Origin: Larkinella rosea
Lineage (GTDB): Bacteria > Bacteroidota > Bacteroidia > Cytophagales > Spirosomataceae
Reading direction: 5' to 3'
Assembly (NCBI RefSeq): GCF_003858635.1
Contig: NZ_RQJO01000007.1
Coordinates: forward strand, 2,047,941-2,111,940
Length of the DNA stretch: 64,000 nt
Shown piece after piece: positions 11,053-20,365 of the stretch (within the stretch, counting starts at the first letter, position 1; every line of letters starts with the position of its first letter). A program made the position numbers and the translations under genes. The notes beneath the pieces were generated by a model, which saw nothing but the letters and a program-made list of their open reading frames with translations, made no database searches and was not told the DNA's origin.

Positions 11053-12303
11053 TCAAAGCACTTTCCAGTCAACGAGCCAGCCGCGACCACCCGGTTTTAG
11101 CTGGTCGGCTTTCGGGAGCGGAACACCCGCCAAACCGGTTTGCTGATTCAGACAAATGAGGGTCAGCTTGTAAGGAAGTTTGTCTACCGTTGAAACTATT
11201 TTGGTCGAACGCAGAAAGAGTTGTCCCGATTGAGTATCGACATCGTCAACGACCGCATAGACAACATCATTTTTACCCAATTTCTGGTCGCCGATCTGTA
11301 CCTCGGACGTGATCTTGAATTGCCACGTTTGGCCCACCGCCAGTTTACCCGGTTTGACCAGTTCGGCCTGCACATCGCCTTTGAACAAAACCGCATTGGT
11401 TGCTTTTAACTGCGACAACGCGCCCAGCAGGCTATCGACGGAAGCGGTTTCAAACCGTAGTTCCATGCTTTCCTTCGGTTCGATGGCCAGCCCGACCGGC
11501 TCCGGTTCTTCGGTCGGAATCAGTCCCTTCGCCATCGCTTCGGCCCGCTCCCGTTCGTAGGAATTTCCCGCCGACGCCATGAGGTTGTTCGTCAGGTATT
11601 GGCCCGGAAACTGAAAAAACTCCTTGACAGCCACGATTTTATAGAGATAATCGCTCGTCTCCGGATTCATCGACAGAAAATAATAATTCGACTCCTGCTG
11701 CTTCTTCATGTGCGACTGCATCCGGCCAATACCGCCATTGTAGGCAGCGGCTACCATCGTCCAGGAGCCGAGGTTCCGATACAGAATCCGCAGGTAGCGA
11801 CAGGCCGCGTCGGTAGACTTGAGCAAATCTTTGCGCTCGTCTACTTTGTCGGTGAATTTCAGCCCCAGTTCACTGGCGGTTTCCGGCATCAGTTGCCAGT
11901 AGCCCATCGCGCCTTTTCGCGAAACCGCATCGGCTTTGAGGCCGCTCTCGACCACCGCCAGATACTTAAAATCATCGGGAATCCGGTATTTTTTCAGGAT
12001 CGGTTCAATAACCGGAAAGTATTGAGCGATGGCCCGGCGACGGAAATTGATGAGGTGGTTTTGCGACGAAATATTCCGCATCAGCGCCATCGACAGGTTG
12101 TGAGCCACGGCCCCGCTCTCCACCGGAACCGGTTCTCCGCAGAAATTGACTCCCGCCGGTTGGGGTGCCGAAACCGTTCGGGCGGGCGCCCGACGCCCGG
12201 TTTTGTGGGAATAACGCTGGGCAAAAACCGTAGCCGGAACCAGTATGCCCAGCAGACTTATAAAAGTTATTGTCGTGAAGATTGGTTGATGACGCACGCT
12301 CAT
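11053..12303 (-). CDS. Secreted lytic transglycosylase (SLT/MltD type)
   Basis: This enzyme cleaves peptidoglycan between MurNAc and GlcNAc. The 416-residue product has a signal peptide ending near ATVFAQ, then an SLT domain with FKYLAVVESGLKADAVS (catalytic Glu about 119), KGAMGYWQLMPETASELGL and VAAAYNGGIGRM, all hallmark motifs of goose-lysozyme-like transglycosylases. The C-terminal 200 residues (QPAGVPLPKADQLKPGGRGWLVDWKVL at the end) replace the LysM repeats of MltD and resemble a beta-rich cell-wall-associated domain; I do not recognise it. It converges with the DUF4249 gene with zero intergenic bases. Confidence 0.88.
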   Translation of the reverse strand: MSVRHQPIFTTITFISLLGILVPATVFAQRYSHKTGRRAPARTVSAPQPAGVNFCGEPVPVESGAVAHNLSMALMRNISSQNHLINFRRRAIAQYFPVIEPILKKYRIPDDFKYLAVVESGLKADAVSRKGAMGYWQLMPETASELGLKFTDKVDERKDLLKSTDAACRYLRILYRNLGSWTMVAAAYNGGIGRMQSHMKKQQESNYYFLSMNPETSDYLYKIVAVKEFFQFPGQYLTNNLMASAGNSYERERAEAMAKGLIPTEEPEPVGLAIEPKESMELRFETASVDSLLGALSQLKATNAVLFKGDVQAELVKPGKLAVGQTWQFKITSEVQIGDQKLGKNDVVYAVVDDVDTQSGQLFLRSTKIVSTVDKLPYKLTLICLNQQTGLAGVPLPKADQLKPGGRGWLVDWKVL

Positions 12304-12560
12304 TCTACCTGGTTGTCAGTGTAAAAACCCCCAATTCCGGGTTTGTGTTCCTACCAGACGTGGTTTTTAGGGAAAGGTCACCTTTCAGATCGTTTTTTGG
12401 CTGAGCCCTAAAGATTCCACCAGGCTGATCGACTGGCCGGAACAGCGTATACCGGGTCCGTATGATAAAACTTTCACTTGTTTTGCAACCCTTTTGCTTT
12501 AACTAAACTCTACCCCCTTAGTAATCAGTCCAATCCTATCTACAAAACCTTATTTTTCCT

Positions 12561-13376
12561 ATGAACTCGTTTCCCCGAATGGCCCTTTTTTCGGCCACAA
12601 TCGTCCTTTTGTTCGATTCCTGCGCCCTCGACGATCACCAACCGGTGCCCTCCATCCAGATTCCTGATTGCCCAATCCAAACCTATAGCGTTGTTGAAAA
12701 AAGTTCGTTTCGGGAAGGCCAGAATCGGGATGAGCCATTTCAGATCAATGGCCAGGACGTTCTGGTCGGGAAATTACGAAGTTATACGTATCAATTCGAT
12801 GATCAGAACCGGGTCATTGAATCGCATTACATTCGTCATTTTGCCAGCCCGGTCGACCGAAGGGAGACTTACGAATATGGAACAGACAAAGTAATCCACA
12901 AAGTTTACGATTTCGGATCGTCATCTCCGTCGCTGGAGGAAGAAATTCCGCTGAATGCGCAGGGCTTGTGGGCCAAAACCGGTCGGACCTACGACGCAGA
13001 CGGTTATTTGATTGAAGATACCAGTGAATTTGGAACGACCAATTATACCATTGCCGACGGTAATGTGGTCCGCATCGAATACCGCTCGACGCCGGGTGGC
13101 CCGGTTTCCAGTTACCGTACGTACGAATACGACCTGACCAAGCCGAGCCTTCCGAACATCGATGTAACTTTCAGGGGAAAAGCCAGTAAGAATCTGGCGC
13201 TTAAGGAGACCAACTATACCTACTCCGGAACGGAACCAACGGTTACTTCAGTTGTCAACTTTAACTATATAGACCAGGGTAATGGTAACATTCGCCGGTA
13301 TTACGAGTTTACCGAATCGAATGTAAAGTATTATGCGCTACTCGATTATGCCATCACCTGTCAACCTACCCGGTAA
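12561..13376 (+). CDS. Lipoprotein with YD-like repeats, paralog of 42375-43145
   Basis: A 271-residue product with a probable lipoprotein signal (VLLFDSCALDD). It contains spaced beta-strand units, YTYQFDDQNRVIESHY, YEYGTDKVIHKVY and RTYDADGYLIEDTSEFG, that resemble isolated RHS/YD-type units found in many Bacteroidota lipoproteins. The other copy at 42375-43145 shares YEYDLTxPxLPN, the SKNL phrase and the ending DYxITC. The function is unknown; cell-envelope or surface location is inferred from the signal. Each copy is a single gene between unrelated neighbours, so the pair is dispersed rather than tandem. Confidence 0.7.
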   Translation: MNSFPRMALFSATIVLLFDSCALDDHQPVPSIQIPDCPIQTYSVVEKSSFREGQNRDEPFQINGQDVLVGKLRSYTYQFDDQNRVIESHYIRHFASPVDRRETYEYGTDKVIHKVYDFGSSSPSLEEEIPLNAQGLWAKTGRTYDADGYLIEDTSEFGTTNYTIADGNVVRIEYRSTPGGPVSSYRTYEYDLTKPSLPNIDVTFRGKASKNLALKETNYTYSGTEPTVTSVVNFNYIDQGNGNIRRYYEFTESNVKYYALLDYAITCQPTR

Positions 13377-13605
13377 TTCGGGCAGGCAGCGCGATTCACT
13401 CATTTGCTCTTCCTAACAACACTTGCTAATCAACACCTTGGCGCATTTTTTAGGAAGAGCTGATTGATGTACCGGACCGTTTCAGTCGGCAGGTCAAGCG
13501 GTTTTTTCTGATCTATTCTTCCAATTGTGCTGTGTGACGCGCCCGGATTCTGTATATTAGGCACGAAAAAACCGCAAGTCGACTGAATAATTTCACAAAA
13601 ACCTC

Positions 13606-14187
13606 ATGAAAAAAACCGTACTGTTTCTTGGACTGCTTTTCCTGGCCCTGACCGGAGCAAATGCGCAAACGTTTACCTTTCGTGGCATCGACAAATCGCC
13701 GATGGACATGGCCTATTACCCCGACGATTACGCCCATGACCGCAAGTTTGCCCCTGCTAAAATCGGCTCGGACAAGGCAATGGTTCGGGTGGTTTACAGT
13801 CGGCCCGGGAAAAACGGACGGGAGCTTTTCGGAACGAAACTGGCACCCTACGGCAAGGCTTGGCGGGCGGGTGCGAACGAAGCCCCGGAAATCAAATTTT
13901 ACCAGGATGTGACCTTTGGCGGCAAAAAAATAAAAGCGGGGAATTACGCCCTGCTGGCCATTCCAACCGAAAAAGAATGGACGATCATCCTCAGCTCCGA
14001 CCTCGACCAATGGGGCGCCTACAGTTACAACGAAGCCCTCGACGTAGCCCGTGTGACGGTTCCGATACAAAAATCGGACAGCGTTATCGAGAACTTTTCC
14101 ATCCAGTTTGCCAAGAAGGATGCCAAAACCGCTACCATGTACATGGGCTGGGACACGGTTCTGGTAGCCGTGCCGATTGAGTTTTAA
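13606..14187 (+). CDS. DUF2911 secreted protein
   Basis: A 193-residue protein with a signal peptide (LFLGLLFLALTGANAQ) and the DUF2911 pattern: RVVYSRPGKNGRELFGT, PYGKAWRAGANEAPEI, the KIKAGNYALLAIPTEKEW strand pair, and SIQFAKKDAKTATMYMGWDTVLVAVPIEF at the end. The family is common in Bacteroidota and of unknown function; it is predicted to be periplasmic and beta-rich. A perfect 21-bp inverted repeat begins immediately after the stop codon. It stands alone, with the next co-directional gene 420 bp away. Confidence 0.88.
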   Translation: MKKTVLFLGLLFLALTGANAQTFTFRGIDKSPMDMAYYPDDYAHDRKFAPAKIGSDKAMVRVVYSRPGKNGRELFGTKLAPYGKAWRAGANEAPEIKFYQDVTFGGKKIKAGNYALLAIPTEKEWTIILSSDLDQWGAYSYNEALDVARVTVPIQKSDSVIENFSIQFAKKDAKTATMYMGWDTVLVAVPIEF

Positions 14188-14234
14188 TTCCTGTTTCAGT
14201 GGACAAACCTGGAGTTTGTCCACTGAAACAGGAA
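14188..14234. terminator. Perfect 21-bp hairpin after the DUF2911 gene
   Basis: Arms 14188-14208 and 14214-14234 are exact inverted repeats with a 5-nt loop (CTGGA), starting directly behind the stop codon. There is no long T run after it, so it may act as a bidirectional terminator, an mRNA 3' stabiliser or an exported-DNA-like palindrome. Confidence 0.6.
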
Positions 14235-14607
14235 TAGAACGATTTACAACCTACAATCTGCCTGTGCCGGTTTTACTGTTTACCTGACTCGATTGGTTTT
14301 TATGCTCCAAAAAATACGCGTTAAGATAGCCGGATATGTGTAAAGTAATGAAAAGCAGGAACCACTTTGAAACCGCTCGGGATCGGGTTTATCGGTAAAC
14401 AAAGAGTTTAATAGCCATTCGTAGTGTAACCAACAACCAACCTACCTATCAACCTGTTCCCCCTTTACCTTTGACCTCCTTGCTAGCTGTCCTGCGGTGG
14501 CAGCGAACGGGTTTACTCATCTGGATATCAAATGTATCTTATGCGGTTTTGTGAAACGGCTCACGAAAAGGAATTTAGATCTATTTGCCTGATTTAGTTT
14601 CTTACTT
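14235..14607. other. 373-bp intergenic region without recognisable gene
   Basis: No frame longer than a few dozen codons and no RNA structure that I can support. It separates the DUF2911 hairpin from the LytS-type kinase and must contain the kinase promoter. Confidence 0.5.
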
Positions 14608-15681
14608 ATGAAACAATGGTTTATCCTGGATCGCAGCGACTGGCTGCTGCTTCTGGGACAGTACCCCGTTATTCCATTTGTCAATTATTTCATACTGGGT
14701 GAGCCTTACCTCGCCGATGTTACCCTATTTCTGTTTGTCACAACTTCTACTTCAGTAACGTACCTGTTGTTTGTCTGGGTAATGGATAGTTGGCGTAAGT
14801 ACATCCTTTATCGCTTTCCGGCATTGCAACAATCCACCCAACGGATTGGGGCGTCATTGAGTGTATACATAATCCTGACCTGGCTGTTGTGCGGGATCAA
14901 CTTTGGGTTTTATGAACTGGCGGATTCCCCCGGTTACCAATTTTCAATGGCTAAATTTGGTGGCGTAGGCCTGCTCGGTACGGTGTTCAACGTGCTGTCT
15001 GCGAGCATTTTTGAAGCTCTTTATTTTCACAGCCAATGGCGACAGACCCTGGTGCGTGAATACGAACTAAAACAACTGAATATTCAGCAGCAACTCGACG
15101 TACTGAAGCAGCAGGTCAACCCGCACTTTCTGTTCAACAGTCTCAACTCACTCATCACACTCATTGGCGAAGACCCCGACCAAGCTGAGGTCTTCGCCGA
15201 AGAACTCAGTTCGGTTTACCGCTATGTGCTGCGGACCAATCGCAACGAGGGTATCAGCAGCAGCGGACCCGACTTAACTCAGCACCTAACCGATCTCGAC
15301 TCGGAACTGCGGTTTATTCAGTCCTACTATCATCTGCTGAAAATGCGTCACGGCTACGGGTTGGATTTGGTGGTAAGCGTCGATGAGCAGTTTGGTCCTT
15401 ACCGACTGCCTCCGCTTACGTTACAATTGCTGGTCGAGAACGCCGTAAAACACAATATTACGCTCCCCGATCAACCGTTACGCATTCAGATTCGTACGAC
15501 CGAACGGGGTATGTTACAGATTCTCAACAACATCCAGCGTAAATACGTGCGGGTATCAAGTAATGGCGTAGGGCTGAGTAATATTCTGGCGAAGTATGCG
15601 ATGCTAGGACAGCCCGCCCCTATTATCGAGGAAGTCAATAGTGCGTTTATCGTCACGCTTCCACTCATTAAAGCAACCTGA
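14608..15681 (+). CDS. LytS/YehU-type sensor histidine kinase, orphan
   Basis: The 357-residue protein has four predicted membrane helices in the first 140 residues, a short coiled coil (YELKQLNIQQQLDVLKQQ), then the His_kinase phospho-acceptor motif VNPHFLFNSLNSL with His about 173, and a C-terminal ATPase domain (PPLTLQLLVENAVKHNI, GVGLSNI). Such kinases usually pair with a LytTR response regulator encoded next door, but here the next gene is tmRNA on the other strand. It therefore has no adjacent regulator and probably signals to one encoded elsewhere, possibly the LytTR protein at 60904. That pairing is a guess. Confidence 0.9.
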   Translation: MKQWFILDRSDWLLLLGQYPVIPFVNYFILGEPYLADVTLFLFVTTSTSVTYLLFVWVMDSWRKYILYRFPALQQSTQRIGASLSVYIILTWLLCGINFGFYELADSPGYQFSMAKFGGVGLLGTVFNVLSASIFEALYFHSQWRQTLVREYELKQLNIQQQLDVLKQQVNPHFLFNSLNSLITLIGEDPDQAEVFAEELSSVYRYVLRTNRNEGISSSGPDLTQHLTDLDSELRFIQSYYHLLKMRHGYGLDLVVSVDEQFGPYRLPPLTLQLLVENAVKHNITLPDQPLRIQIRTTERGMLQILNNIQRKYVRVSSNGVGLSNILAKYAMLGQPAPIIEEVNSAFIVTLPLIKAT

Positions 15682-15710
15682 GGGAAGGCAAAGAGAAATA
15701 GGCCTTGCAT

Positions 15711-15745
15711 TAAAAATGCCGCTTCCAAGATCAGAAGCGGCATTT
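15711..15745 (-). terminator. Terminator of tmRNA
   Basis: Inverted arms 15714-15725 and 15734-15745 (12 bp, AAATGCCGCTTC type, 8-nt loop) followed on the minus strand by a T-rich tail. It starts at the 3' CCA of tmRNA and also sits behind the convergent kinase gene, so it may serve both directions. Confidence 0.8.
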
Positions 15746-16116
15746 GGTGGAGACGCAGGGAGTCGAACCCTGGTCCAGACAAGGAAACCGTCGTGCTTTC
15801 TACATGTTTAGCTGCGATTGGGATTGTCGGGAATCGGTCAGGCTCGCATCAGGCCAAACCTCATCCGTAGGTGCTTGTGTCTTACCCGGCCGTTAACACC
15901 ATAAACCGGGCCAGCACTGCGAGTCGATGCCTCCTGATCCAGCCAGCAGTACGTAGGCCGGGGAGACAATGGCTATTGGTTAATCCTCCGGATTAAGCAG
16001 CCATGGCGTAGTTATATTCGCCAGTTATTGTTTGAAGGTTTGTTATACAGGAAATGCCCTCAACTCCCGACATGCTTACACGCAGCCTCATCAAGCTGTC
16101 AATTCCGGTCGTCCCC
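15745..16116 (-). ncRNA. ssrA: tmRNA (SsrA)
   Basis: tmRNA rescues stalled ribosomes and tags the incomplete protein. The minus-strand RNA begins GGGGACG and ends CGTCTCC-ACCA, which pair as an acceptor stem with one G-U; a T-arm-like GGTTCGACTCC precedes the 3' end. The tag frame reads GEYNYAMAA followed by TAA, ending in the YAxAA pattern common in Bacteroidota tags. Length is 372 nt, within the usual range. A TAGCTTTG match to the Bacteroidota -7 consensus lies 24 nt upstream, at 16140-16147. Ends are set by base pairing, accurate to about two bases. Confidence 0.93.
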
Positions 16117-16139
16117 AGAAACGTGTGTAGGTTTTAACG

Positions 16140-16147
16140 CAAAGCTA
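16140..16147 (-). promoter_or_regulatory. Candidate -7 element for tmRNA
   Basis: TAGCTTTG on the minus strand matches the Bacteroidota TAnnTTTG element, 24 nt before the mature 5' end. No clear -33 TTTG is seen. This could be a chance match. Confidence 0.35.
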
Positions 16148-16153
16148 CGGAAA

Positions 16154-16783
16154 TTAGTTTTCCTTTCCCGCATTGATTTTTTCCGACGCCATCAAACTGT
16201 TCAGCCAGACCGCATACAGACCGGTTTCAATGGCCACCGCCCGCTCCGCATGCCCCTGCCAGTCACCAAAAAAGGTTTCCATCTGCCGCAGCATTTCGGC
16301 CAGATGCCCTTCTTCTTCCACAATAATCGACCGGACGTTTACTTTGCTCCCCGCTTCGGTCAGCACGTCCTGATACACCGGATACAACTCGTCGGCCCGC
16401 ACCTCGATGGCGTAGGTCACCAGCAGATAAGCCGCGTATCTCAGCTCCGTCCCCGACAGGCCCAGGGCGGTTTTCAGGTACCGGCACACCTGCACGTCGA
16501 GCCGGTTCAGATAGGCATGGCTGTCGGTGGGGGCCAGTAGAAAGTCCGGTTCGTAAGTCGGACAGTCGGTTTTGGCAAGTTTCTGAATTTGTTTTTTAAG
16601 GTAATAAGCGTGCCGGGCTTCTTCGGCCGCGTGTTTCAGCATCAGTAAATCGACGGTGGTTTTGGGTTCGGCCGCCGAAATCTTGCGGGCGCCGGTATTT
16701 TCCATCATCGAGAGCGTATTGAGCCAGCGGGCGTGCAACGAATCGTTGGCCACTATATTCGTTAACAGGTGTGTAAATTCCAT
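16154..16783 (-). CDS. Ferritin-like diiron protein
   Basis: The 209-residue, all-helical product carries two E-x-x-H motifs, EARH in HAAEEARHAYYLKK and EEGH in IIVEEEGHLAEML, plus further acidic residues (YAIEVRADELYP) that would complete a diiron site. The spacing fits the ferritin-like superfamily (Rubrerythrin/DUF455-like), but the exact family is not clear to me. Cytoplasmic: no signal peptide. It is a single gene between tmRNA and the divergent ThuA-PQQ gene. Oxidative-stress or iron handling is plausible; oxygenase activity on an unknown substrate is an alternative. Confidence 0.65.
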   Translation of the reverse strand: MEFTHLLTNIVANDSLHARWLNTLSMMENTGARKISAAEPKTTVDLLMLKHAAEEARHAYYLKKQIQKLAKTDCPTYEPDFLLAPTDSHAYLNRLDVQVCRYLKTALGLSGTELRYAAYLLVTYAIEVRADELYPVYQDVLTEAGSKVNVRSIIVEEEGHLAEMLRQMETFFGDWQGHAERAVAIETGLYAVWLNSLMASEKINAGKEN

Positions 16784-16850
16784 TTAAAAACGTGAATAAG
16801 TACTCCGCAAAGATACGGCATTGAGGTGGGTAGCGGAACGGTTTTTTTTG

Positions 16851-16858
16851 TACTTTTG
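16851..16858 (+). promoter_or_regulatory. Candidate -7 element for the ThuA-PQQ gene
   Basis: TACTTTTG fits TAnnTTTG and lies 81 nt before the ATG. No well-spaced -33 element is visible, so support is modest. Confidence 0.3.
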
Positions 16859-16938
16859 AAGCTTTGGAAAACCCTATTTGAAATCCAAATCGTTATAAGG
16901 GGATTTTTCCAGACAACAGCGTTTTTTAACTAACCTTT

Positions 16939-19900
16939 ATGTATTCTTACAATCCCCAATCCTCGTTTCGCTTTCGGGCGTTTCGCTCCTGGATGCTGGT
17001 GTGTTGCCTGACGGTTTCGGCCTTGTGGTCGGTGGCCCAGACGCCCCAGAAACGATTATTAGTTTTCTCCAAAACCAAAGGTTTCCGGCACGCGTCGATT
17101 CCCGTCGGCAAGTTGGCCATCCTGAAACTAGGTAAAGAGAACGGTTTTGCGGTCGATACCACCGAAAACGCGGGCCAATTCACCGAAGCCAATCTGAAAC
17201 GCTACAATGCCGTTGTTTTCCTGAGCACCACGGGCGATGTCCTCGACGATCAGCAACAGGCCGCTTTCGAACGCTACATTCAGGCCGGTGGCGGCTACGT
17301 TGGAATTCACGCAGCGGCCGACACCGAATACGACTGGCCTTGGTACGGTAAACTGGTGGGCGGGTATTTCATGAGCCACCCCGGCAATCCGAACGTCCAG
17401 GAGGGCGAAGCATATGTTGTCAGTAAAGACAACGTGTCGATGTTCGGATTCCCCGATCGCTGGAAGATCAAGGACGAGTTCTACGACTTTAAAAACGTCA
17501 ATCCTGACATAAAAGTCCTCGTCAAAATCGACGAAAAAACGTATAAAGAAGGCAAAATGGGTGACAACCACCCCATGTCGTGGTTCCACGAATACGACGG
17601 CGGCAAGGTGTTCTACACCAACTTTGGTCACCCCGACGAAACCTATGCCAACCCGGTTTACCTCAAACATTTACTCGGTGGGATTCAGTATGCGGTTTCC
17701 GAAAAACTGGATTATTCCAAAGCCAAGACAATGCCGTTCCCGGAAGAAAACCGCTTCGACAAGGAAATACTGGCCGAAAAGCTGGACGAGCCGACCGAAC
17801 TGGTGGTGCTCGATAATGGAAAAGTGTTGTTCACCGAACGTAAAGGCGCACTGAAAGTATACGACCCGAAGTCGAAAGTCACCAAAGTTGTCGCCAATCT
17901 GCCGGTGTATACGAAGCAGGAATACGGTTTGATGGGGATGAACATCGACCCGAAATTCAAAGACAATCAGTGGTTGTATCTGTATTATTCGCCAACCGCC
18001 GAGAAGTGGAAAGCCGACACCGCCCAGCACCTGTCGCGGTTTAAGTTCGATGCCGAGAAAAATGAGCTGAAAATGGAAAGCGAGCAGGTGATCCTGCGGG
18101 TTCCGGTTAAGCGCGATGACAAATGCTGCCACACCGGCGGTTCGGTGGCCTGGGACAAGTCGGGAAATCTCTACCTGTCAACGGGTGATGACACCAACCC
18201 CTTCGAGTCGCGCGGTTTTAGTCCATCCGACGACCGGCCCGGCCGTGAAGGTTTCAATGCGCTGACGACATCCAGCAATACAATGGATTTACGCGGCAAA
18301 ATCCTGCGCATCAAACCGCTCGACGATGGCACGTACGCCATTCCCGAAGGCAATCTGTTTCCGAAAGGAACCCCAAATACCCGCCCGGAAATCTACGTGA
18401 TGGGAAATCGGAATCCGTATCGGATTTCGGTCGATCAGCGCACCGGTTTTCTGTACTGGGGCGAAGTTGGTCCGGATGCCGCCAACAACATCGAAAAATA
18501 CGGTCCGCGCGGTCACGACGAAATCAATCAGGCTCGCAAAGCCGGTTATTACGGCTGGCCGCTGTTCGTGGCCGATAACCGGCCGTACCGCCATTACAAT
18601 TTCGCCGACAGCACCTCCGGCCCGGCTTTCGACCCGGCCAAACCGATCAATCCGTCGAAACTGATCAAAGGTATCAGTGAGTTACCGCCGGCGCAAAAAG
18701 CGTTTATCTATTATCCGTACGCCGATTCGCCGGAATTTGGCCCAATTGTCAGCAAAGGCGGCCGGAACGCGATGGGTGGACCGGTTTATTATTACGACGA
18801 TTATCCGGAAACCGCCGTGAAATTCCCGCGCCACTACGATGGAAAATTCTTTGCTTACGACTGGATTCGCGACTGGATTCACCCGGTGACGATGACCAAA
18901 GAAGGTGATTTCGTGAAAATGGAAACCTTCATGCCGAATACGAAATTCAGCCATCCGATCGACATGCAATTCCACAAAGACGGTTCTTTGTATGTGCTCG
19001 AATACGGCCAGAACTGGTTCGCCCAGAACGACGACGCGCGCCTGTCGCACATTACCTACAACGCCGGAAACCGCAAACCGCTGGTCGTGGCCAGCGCCAG
19101 CAAAACCGTTGGAGCGGCTCCCCTGGCCGTGAAATTCGATGCCAAAGGCTCGCTGGATTACGACGGTGATGCGATCAAATACGAGTGGACGTTCGGCCCG
19201 GGTTTACCCAAAAGCACCCAGGCCGCTCCGGCGTTCACTTACGCCAAACCGGGTGTATATTACCCGACGCTGAAAGTTACCGATGCCGCCGGAAATGTAT
19301 CGACGAAGAAACTGGAAGTTCGGGTTGGTAACGAAGTTCCGAAGGTGGAAGTCGCCGTGAAGGGCAATCAGACGTTTTTCTTCGATAACAAACCGGTCGA
19401 ATACGAGGTAAAAGTCGCGGATAAAGAAGATGGTAGTTTGACGGCGGGTAAAATCAGCCCCGAAGACATTACGATGACCATAAACTACCTGGAAGGTTTC
19501 GACAAAACGTTGCTGGCGCAGGGTCATCAGGCCAATGTCGGTTTTGCCACCGGAAAACGCCTGATCGAACTCAGCGACTGCAAAGCCTGCCACAGCATCG
19601 ACAAAAAATCGATTGGCCCGGCCTATCAGGACGTAGCGAAGAAATACGCGAAAGAACGCCGGACTGAGATTGTCAACAAACTGGCCACCAAGGTCATCGA
19701 AGGCGGTGGCGGAGTCTGGGGCGAACAAGCCATGAGCGCCCACCCGCAGTTGAAAGTCGATGAGGTCAAGGAAATGGTGAGCTACATCATGTCGCTGGGC
19801 GATAAGCAGCAAGTCGATAAAAAACCGCTGAAGGGCACCTACACCGCTCAACCGAAGGAAAAGGACGGTTCGTATCTGTTCTCGGCCAGCTACACCGACA

Positions 19901-20349
19901 AAGGCGGTTCGGTGATCGGGCCGCTGACGGGAACGTCGACGGTGGCGTTGCGCAGTGCCAAAATGAAAGCCGCTTCGTACGATGGTGGAAAGGATGTTAC
20001 GAAATACAAACTACCCTCCGGAAATGAGATCGTATTCGGTGCTAAATCAGGCGGTTATATCTTCTTTGACGGCATCGACCTCACGGCCATCCAAAGTTTG
20101 ACTGTTATGGGTTCTGCATCCAAGCAATACATGGCGGGAGGTACGCTCGAAATTCGGCTCGACTCCCCCACCGGAACCGTAGTCGGCACCGGGGAGGTGA
20201 ATAGCAACGCCATGGAAGCCGTCAGCATTGCCTTTAAAACTCCGGTAACCGGTCAGCACAAGCTGTATTTCGTGTATGTCAATCCAGCTGCCGGGTCAAA
20301 GCCGTTGTTTGCGCTGGATAGCATTCAGTTTAACGCCGGAACGATGTAA
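16939..20349 (+). CDS. Periplasmic ThuA / PQQ-type sugar dehydrogenase / PKD / cytochrome c / CBM-like fusion
   Basis: A 1136-residue exported protein. In order: signal peptide (to about 35); ThuA-like domain 38-250 (VFSKTKGFRHASI, GGGYVGIHAAADTEYDWPWY); glucose/sorbosone-dehydrogenase-type beta-propeller about 260-690 (VLFTERKGALKVYD, DKCCHTGGSVAWD, GNRNPYRISVDQ); PKD domain about 712-795; class I cytochrome c with CKACH at about 881-885 and a likely Met ligand near EQAMSAH; and a C-terminal beta-sandwich from about 988 resembling CBM6. ThuA family members act on keto-sugars, and the propeller would oxidise a sugar and pass electrons to the fused heme. Fusions of this type recur in Cytophagales. 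The substrate is unknown. Confidence 0.88.
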   Translation: MYSYNPQSSFRFRAFRSWMLVCCLTVSALWSVAQTPQKRLLVFSKTKGFRHASIPVGKLAILKLGKENGFAVDTTENAGQFTEANLKRYNAVVFLSTTGDVLDDQQQAAFERYIQAGGGYVGIHAAADTEYDWPWYGKLVGGYFMSHPGNPNVQEGEAYVVSKDNVSMFGFPDRWKIKDEFYDFKNVNPDIKVLVKIDEKTYKEGKMGDNHPMSWFHEYDGGKVFYTNFGHPDETYANPVYLKHLLGGIQYAVSEKLDYSKAKTMPFPEENRFDKEILAEKLDEPTELVVLDNGKVLFTERKGALKVYDPKSKVTKVVANLPVYTKQEYGLMGMNIDPKFKDNQWLYLYYSPTAEKWKADTAQHLSRFKFDAEKNELKMESEQVILRVPVKRDDKCCHTGGSVAWDKSGNLYLSTGDDTNPFESRGFSPSDDRPGREGFNALTTSSNTMDLRGKILRIKPLDDGTYAIPEGNLFPKGTPNTRPEIYVMGNRNPYRISVDQRTGFLYWGEVGPDAANNIEKYGPRGHDEINQARKAGYYGWPLFVADNRPYRHYNFADSTSGPAFDPAKPINPSKLIKGISELPPAQKAFIYYPYADSPEFGPIVSKGGRNAMGGPVYYYDDYPETAVKFPRHYDGKFFAYDWIRDWIHPVTMTKEGDFVKMETFMPNTKFSHPIDMQFHKDGSLYVLEYGQNWFAQNDDARLSHITYNAGNRKPLVVASASKTVGAAPLAVKFDAKGSLDYDGDAIKYEWTFGPGLPKSTQAAPAFTYAKPGVYYPTLKVTDAAGNVSTKKLEVRVGNEVPKVEVAVKGNQTFFFDNKPVEYEVKVADKEDGSLTAGKISPEDITMTINYLEGFDKTLLAQGHQANVGFATGKRLIELSDCKACHSIDKKSIGPAYQDVAKKYAKERRTEIVNKLATKVIEGGGGVWGEQAMSAHPQLKVDEVKEMVSYIMSLGDKQQVDKKPLKGTYTAQPKEKDGSYLFSASYTDKGGSVIGPLTGTSTVALRSAKMKAASYDGGKDVTKYKLPSGNEIVFGAKSGGYIFFDGIDLTAIQSLTVMGSASKQYMAGGTLEIRLDSPTGTVVGTGEVNSNAMEAVSIAFKTPVTGQHKLYFVYVNPAAGSKPLFALDSIQFNAGTM

Positions 20350-20365
20350 GTCGAAATAAAAAAAG

